Positions 60,065-64,000 of a stretch of 64,000 bases of DNA are shown here, in pieces. Origin of the DNA: Ruania alba (lineage in GTDB: Bacteria > Actinomycetota > Actinomycetes > Actinomycetales > Beutenbergiaceae); the NCBI RefSeq assembly GCF_900105765.1, contig NZ_FNTX01000001.1, forward strand, positions 186,001 to 250,000. The letters run 5' to 3'. The notes below the pieces were generated by a model that was not told the DNA's origin, did no database searches, and was given only the letters and a program-made list of their open reading frames with translations. The translations under genes and the position numbers were made by a program. Within the stretch, counting starts at the first letter, position 1, and every line of letters starts with the position of its first letter.

Positions 60065-61434
60065 TGACTACGCCACCCACCTCTCCCGCCGCCGGCCCGC
60101 AGGCGACCGGCCCGGCCGGTGCCGCTGACGGCGCCCGCGAGTACACCGCCAGCGGCGGCGACTGGGAAGAGATCAGCGCCGACGCCGAAGCCAATGCGGA
60201 CGAGCGGATCGTCGTCAACATGGGCCCGCAGCACCCGTCCACGCACGGCGTGCTCCGGCTCGTGCTGGAGATCGAGGGCGAGACCGTCACCGAGGCCCGG
60301 GGCGGGATCGGCTTCCTGCACACCGGCATCGAGAAGAACATGGAGTACCGCACCTGGACTCAGGGCGTCACGTACTGCACCCGGATGGACTACGTGGCTC
60401 CGTTGTTCCAGGAGGTCGCGTACTGCCTTGCGGTGGAGAAGCTGCTCGACATCACCGACGACGTGCCGGAGCGGGCCAGCCTGATCCGGGTGCTGATGAT
60501 GGAGCTCAACCGGATCTCCTCGCACCTGATCGCCCTCGGCACCGGCGGGAACGAGCTCGGCGCCACCACGATGATGACGATCGCGTTCACCGCGCGTGAA
60601 GAGATCCTGCTGATCTTCGAGGCCATCACCGGCCTGCGGATGAACCACGCCTACATCCGCCCCGGCGGGGTCGCCACCGACCTCCCCCCAGGTGCTACCC
60701 AGCAGGTCCGTGAGTCCATCCCGACCATCCGGGACCGGATCGCGCAGATGGAGAAGCTGGCGCTGAAGAACCCGATCTTCCTCGGCCGGTTGCAGGGGGT
60801 GGGATATCTGCCCCTCGCGGGCGCGATGGCTCTCGGCGCCGCCGGACCGATCCTGCGGTCGGCGGGGCACCCCTTCGACCTGCGCAAGACGCAGCCGTAC
60901 TGCGGGTACGAGACCTACGACTTCGAGGTCCCGACCCATACCGACGCCGATTCCTACGCCCGCGTGGTGCTCCGGTTCAAGGAGATGCGGGAGTCGCTGA
61001 AGATCGTGCAGCAGGTGCTGGACCGGTTGGAGGCGCAGGACCGCACGGGCAAGCAGCCGGTGATGGTGGCGGACAAGCGGATCGCCTGGCCCGCACAGCT
61101 CTCCGTGGGCAGCGACGGTCAGGGCAACTCGCTGGACCACATCCGCAAGATCATGGGCACCTCGATGGAGGCGCTGATCCACCACTTCAAGCTGGTCACC
61201 GAGGGCTTCCGGGTGCCGGCCGGGCAGGTGTACCAGCAGATCGAGCACCCCAAGGGTGTGCTCGGGGTGCATCTCGTCTCCGACGGCGGAACGCGCCCGT
61301 ATCGCGCGCACTTCCGTGATCCGTCGTTCAACAACCTGCAGACTCTCGGGATGATGTGCGAGGGAGGTTCGATCGCCGACGTCGTGGTCGCCGTCGCATC
61401 GATCGACCCGGTGATGGGAGGGGTGGACCGCTGA
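60064..61434 (+). CDS. nuoD: NADH-quinone oxidoreductase subunit D
   Basis: A 456-residue 49-kDa-type subunit forming the quinone-binding pocket with NuoB. Seen: [74 protein letters not shown], and the C-terminal [14 protein letters not shown]. An Ala/Gly-rich ~35-residue N-terminal extension precedes the conserved part. TGATG junctions on both sides. Confidence 0.97.
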   Translation: MTTPPTSPAAGPQATGPAGAADGAREYTASGGDWEEISADAEANADERIVVNMGPQHPSTHGVLRLVLEIEGETVTEARGGIGFLHTGIEKNMEYRTWTQGVTYCTRMDYVAPLFQEVAYCLAVEKLLDITDDVPERASLIRVLMMELNRISSHLIALGTGGNELGATTMMTIAFTAREEILLIFEAITGLRMNHAYIRPGGVATDLPPGATQQVRESIPTIRDRIAQMEKLALKNPIFLGRLQGVGYLPLAGAMALGAAGPILRSAGHPFDLRKTQPYCGYETYDFEVPTHTDADSYARVVLRFKEMRESLKIVQQVLDRLEAQDRTGKQPVMVADKRIAWPAQLSVGSDGQGNSLDHIRKIMGTSMEALIHHFKLVTEGFRVPAGQVYQQIEHPKGVLGVHLVSDGGTRPYRAHFRDPSFNNLQTLGMMCEGGSIADVVVAVASIDPVMGGVDR

Positions 61435-62276
61435 TGGCCACGACTACGACCCGCTACTCCGGCGACGTCCTGGAGCGCCTCCGGAGTGACGCCCAGGCGA
61501 TCCTGGCGCGCTACCCGGAACCTCGGTCCGCGCTGCTGCCGCTGCTTCACCTCGTCCAGTCCGAGGACGGCTACGTCAGCCCCGCGGGCATCGGCTTCTG
61601 TGCCGATGTGCTCGACCTCTCCCGCGCATCGGTCTCGGCCGTGGCCACGTTCTACAGCCAGTACAAGCGCCACCCCAACGGCACCTACACCGTGGGCGTG
61701 TGCACGAACACGCTCTGCGCCGTGATGGGCGGGGACACGATCTTCGACCACCTGGCCGACAAGCTCGGCATCGGGCACGACGAGACCACCGAGGACGGCA
61801 CCATCACCTTGGAGCGGGTGGAGTGCAACGCCGCCTGCGACTACGCCCCGGTGATGATGATCAACTGGGAGTTCTTCGACAACCAGACTCCCGCCTCGGC
61901 TGCCGAGACGGTGGACAAGCTGCTCGCTGGCGAGCCGGTGGCCCCCACCCGCGGTGCGCACAGCGTGGCCACCTTCAAGGAGGTCTCCCGGGTGCTCGCC
62001 GGTTTCGACGACGGTCGCGCCGATGAGGGCACCGGCGCCGGTCACGCCAGCTTGGTGGGGCTCGACCTTGCCCGCAAGAACGGCTGGCATGCTCCCGGTG
62101 CGGATGCGGAAGAGCACGCGGACGCGGGCGGTCCGGAGACCGCCGCGAAGGCCGCCGAGTCCGGCACCGACCCCGTCGGCGACGAGGGCTCCAGTGCAGA
62201 GCGGAAACCACGCACACCGTCGGACACCTCGGCCGAGACGGTGGCCGAGACTGACGAGAAGGGGACCAACGCATGA
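61434..62276 (+). CDS. nuoE: NADH-quinone oxidoreductase subunit E
   Basis: A 280-residue 24-kDa-type subunit with a thioredoxin-like fold holding a [2Fe-2S] cluster: VGVCTNTLCAVMGG (C-x4-C) and LERVECNAACDYAPVMM (C-x3-C). The conserved domain ends near residue 180; the remaining ~90-100 residues are a hydrophilic, Glu/Ala/Thr-rich tail (EEHADAGGPETAAKAAESG) likely disordered. Works with NuoF for NADH oxidation. ATGA overlap with nuoF. Confidence 0.95.
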   Translation: MATTTTRYSGDVLERLRSDAQAILARYPEPRSALLPLLHLVQSEDGYVSPAGIGFCADVLDLSRASVSAVATFYSQYKRHPNGTYTVGVCTNTLCAVMGGDTIFDHLADKLGIGHDETTEDGTITLERVECNAACDYAPVMMINWEFFDNQTPASAAETVDKLLAGEPVAPTRGAHSVATFKEVSRVLAGFDDGRADEGTGAGHASLVGLDLARKNGWHAPGADAEEHADAGGPETAAKAAESGTDPVGDEGSSAERKPRTPSDTSAETVAETDEKGTNA

Positions 62277-63574
62277 GTGCCCTCGCACCGATCTTGAGCG
62301 ACATCTGGGACGCGCCGCAGTCCTGGAAGTTGTCGACCTACGAGTCCCGGCACGGCTACGAGGGCCTGCGCAAGGCCCTGGAGACCGACCCGGCCGAGCT
62401 GATCACGATGGTCAAGGACTCCGGGCTGCGTGGCCGAGGTGGCGCCGGCTTCCCCACCGGGCTCAAATGGAGCTTCCTGCCCAAGCCCGACGGTGGCCCG
62501 CGCTATCTCGTGGTGAACGCGGACGAGTCCGAGCCGGGCACCTGCAAGGACATCCCGCTGATGCTGGCGAACCCGCACTCCCTCATCGAGGGCGTGGCGA
62601 TCACCTCCTTCGCGATCGGCAGCCACCACGCGTTCATCTACCTGCGTGGCGAGGTCGTGCACGTGTACCGGCGGCTGCTGGCCGCCGTCGCCGAGGCGCG
62701 CGAGGCGGGCTTGGTCGGCAAGGACGTGCTTGGTACCGGCTATGACCTGGAGATCACGGTGCACGCCGGTGCCGGTGCCTACATCTGCGGGGAGGAGACG
62801 GCGCTGCTGGACTCCCTCGAGGGCCGGCGCGGTCAGCCGCGACTGAAGCCGCCGTTCCCGGCTGTGGCCGGCCTGTACGCCCGGCCCACCGTAGTGAACA
62901 ACGTCGAGTCGATCGCCTCCGTTCCCGGCATCATCCGCCACGGGGTGGACTGGTTCGCCTCGATGGGCACCGAGAAGTCCAAAGGCCACGGCCTGTTCTC
63001 GCTCTCCGGGCACGTCACCAAGCCCGGCCAGTACGAGGCGCCACTGGGGATCACCTTCCGCGAGCTGCTCGACATGGCCGGTGGCATCCGGGACGGGCAC
63101 CGCCTGAAGTTCTGGACCCCGGGCGGGTCGTCCACCCCGATCCTCACCGACGAGCACCTGGACGTGGTGCTCGACTACGAGTCCGTCGGTGCCGCCGGTT
63201 CGATGCTCGCCACCCGCGCCCTGCAGGTCTTCGACGAGACCACCTCGGTCGTGCGGTGCGTGACCCGCTGGATCGACTTCTACCAGCACGAGTCCTGCGG
63301 GAAGTGCACACCCTGCCGGGAGGGCACCTTCTGGTTGAAGCAGATCCTGCAGCGTATCGAGGCAGGTCAGGGCACCGAGTCCGACATCGATCTGCTGCTC
63401 GACGTGGCCGGCAATATCGAGGGACGCTCCTTCTGCGCCCTGGGTGATGCTGCCGCGACCCCGGTCAAGAGTGCGATCACCTACTTCCGCGACGAGTTCG
63501 AGCAGGGTCTGCACACCCCCGCCTGGGAACTGTTCCCCTATGAAGCCAACGCCGCTATCGGAGTGACGTCATGA
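62273..63574 (+). CDS. nuoF: NADH-quinone oxidoreductase subunit F (NADH-binding)
   Basis: A 433-residue 51-kDa-type subunit with the NADH and FMN sites and cluster N3. NADH/FMN loop [20 protein letters not shown] site [20 protein letters not shown] followed by [14 protein letters not shown]; [4Fe-4S] cysteines in [17 protein letters not shown] and the distal Cys in [13 protein letters not shown]. Full length. ATGA overlaps on both sides with nuoE and nuoG. Confidence 0.97.
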   Translation: MSALAPILSDIWDAPQSWKLSTYESRHGYEGLRKALETDPAELITMVKDSGLRGRGGAGFPTGLKWSFLPKPDGGPRYLVVNADESEPGTCKDIPLMLANPHSLIEGVAITSFAIGSHHAFIYLRGEVVHVYRRLLAAVAEAREAGLVGKDVLGTGYDLEITVHAGAGAYICGEETALLDSLEGRRGQPRLKPPFPAVAGLYARPTVVNNVESIASVPGIIRHGVDWFASMGTEKSKGHGLFSLSGHVTKPGQYEAPLGITFRELLDMAGGIRDGHRLKFWTPGGSSTPILTDEHLDVVLDYESVGAAGSMLATRALQVFDETTSVVRCVTRWIDFYQHESCGKCTPCREGTFWLKQILQRIEAGQGTESDIDLLLDVAGNIEGRSFCALGDAAATPVKSAITYFRDEFEQGLHTPAWELFPYEANAAIGVTS

Positions 63575-64000
63575 CCGCTCCCACCACCACGACCAACGAC
63601 GCCGTCAGCAAGCCCGACGACGTCACCCTCACCATCGACGGGGTCGAGGTCTCGGTACCCAAGGGCACCCTGGTGATCCGCGCCGCCGAACAGATCGGTG
63701 TGCAGATCCCCCGGTTCTGCGACCACCCACTGCTCAAGCCTGCCGGTGCGTGCCGCCAGTGCCTGGTGGAGGTGGCCGCGCCGGACCGTGAGGGCAACGT
63801 CCGCCCGATGCCGAAGCCACAGACCTCCTGCACCCTCGAAGTCATGCCTGGGATGCAGGTGAGCACCCAGCATTCCTCGGAGGTGGCGGAGAAGGCGCAG
63901 CGCGGGCAGATCGAGTTCCTGCTGATCAACCACCCACTGGACTGCCCGGTCTGCGACAAGGGTGGCGAGTGCCCGCTGCAGAACCAGGCACTCTCGAACG
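63571..64000 (+). CDS. nuoG: NADH-quinone oxidoreductase subunit G, N-terminal part (cut by window end)
   Basis: The first 143 codons of the 75-kDa-type subunit. Seen: [20 protein letters not shown], the [2Fe-2S] cysteines in [20 protein letters not shown], the later SCTLEV, and the beginning of a [4Fe-4S] motif [20 protein letters not shown]. The frame is open at the right edge; the molybdopterin-oxidoreductase-like remainder lies outside. Confidence 0.95.
   Translation, partial: MTAPTTTTNDAVSKPDDVTLTIDGVEVSVPKGTLVIRAAEQIGVQIPRFCDHPLLKPAGACRQCLVEVAAPDREGNVRPMPKPQTSCTLEVMPGMQVSTQHSSEVAEKAQRGQIEFLLINHPLDCPVCDKGGECPLQNQALSN

Overview
The window is GC-rich, gene-dense DNA with frequent GTG starts and many 1-4 bp start/stop overlaps. 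The gene content is actinobacterial: menaquinone synthesis, System II cytochrome c assembly, an F420-type LLM oxidoreductase, DisA/RadA, the tiny bS22 ribosomal protein beside an excisionase-like HTH gene and proC, DUF5997, DUF4229, DUF222-HNH and a menJ-nuo locus. My best guess is a chromosomal segment of a Micrococcales-type actinomycete (Beutenbergia/Ruania-like); that placement is inference from family resemblance. I saw no insertion sequence, prophage, CRISPR array, rRNA or tRNA.

Layout. 0-6 kb: carbohydrate metabolism: the 3' end of xylulokinase, a lacI-AEC transporter pair, glpF-glpK, and a divergent SorC-type regulator with a phased array of candidate operator half-sites. 6-19.5 kb: mixed housekeeping: an ArgA-type acetyltransferase, a PanE-like reductase, mutY, a DyP peroxidase with a PCuAC copper lipoprotein, an orphan LysR ligand domain with DUF5997, a DUF222-HNH gene with a partial duplication in front of it, and radA-disA. 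19.5-28 kb: proC, a TrkA/TrkH potassium system, AcuC, the HTH-bS22-glutaredoxin run, YceI/MarR. 27.6-32.2 kb: a tightly overlapped phosphatase-resA-ccdA-resB-ccsB operon for cytochrome c maturation. 32.9-56.4 kb: the menaquinone genes menA, menE, menB, menC, menD, menF and menG, scattered among other genes; menH is not seen. 41.2-48.6 kb: an inserted catabolic-looking cluster: sugar-type ABC importer, YesL-like protein, IclR regulator, amidohydrolase, and a single protein joining a Rieske domain, a flavin/NAD reductase and a plant-type ferredoxin. 56.8-64 kb: menJ followed by nuoA-nuoG (cut by the window end).

How it fits together. Most of the right half serves one respiratory chain. nuo delivers electrons to menaquinone, made by the men genes and trimmed by MenJ; the res/ccs operon builds the c-type cytochromes downstream. 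The least explained parts are the Rieske-reductase-ferredoxin fusion beside an amidohydrolase with no oxygenase subunit in sight, and a chain of very short, start/stop-overlapping reading frames that fill the menJ-nuoA and nuoB-nuoC gaps, two of which share a repeated sequence.
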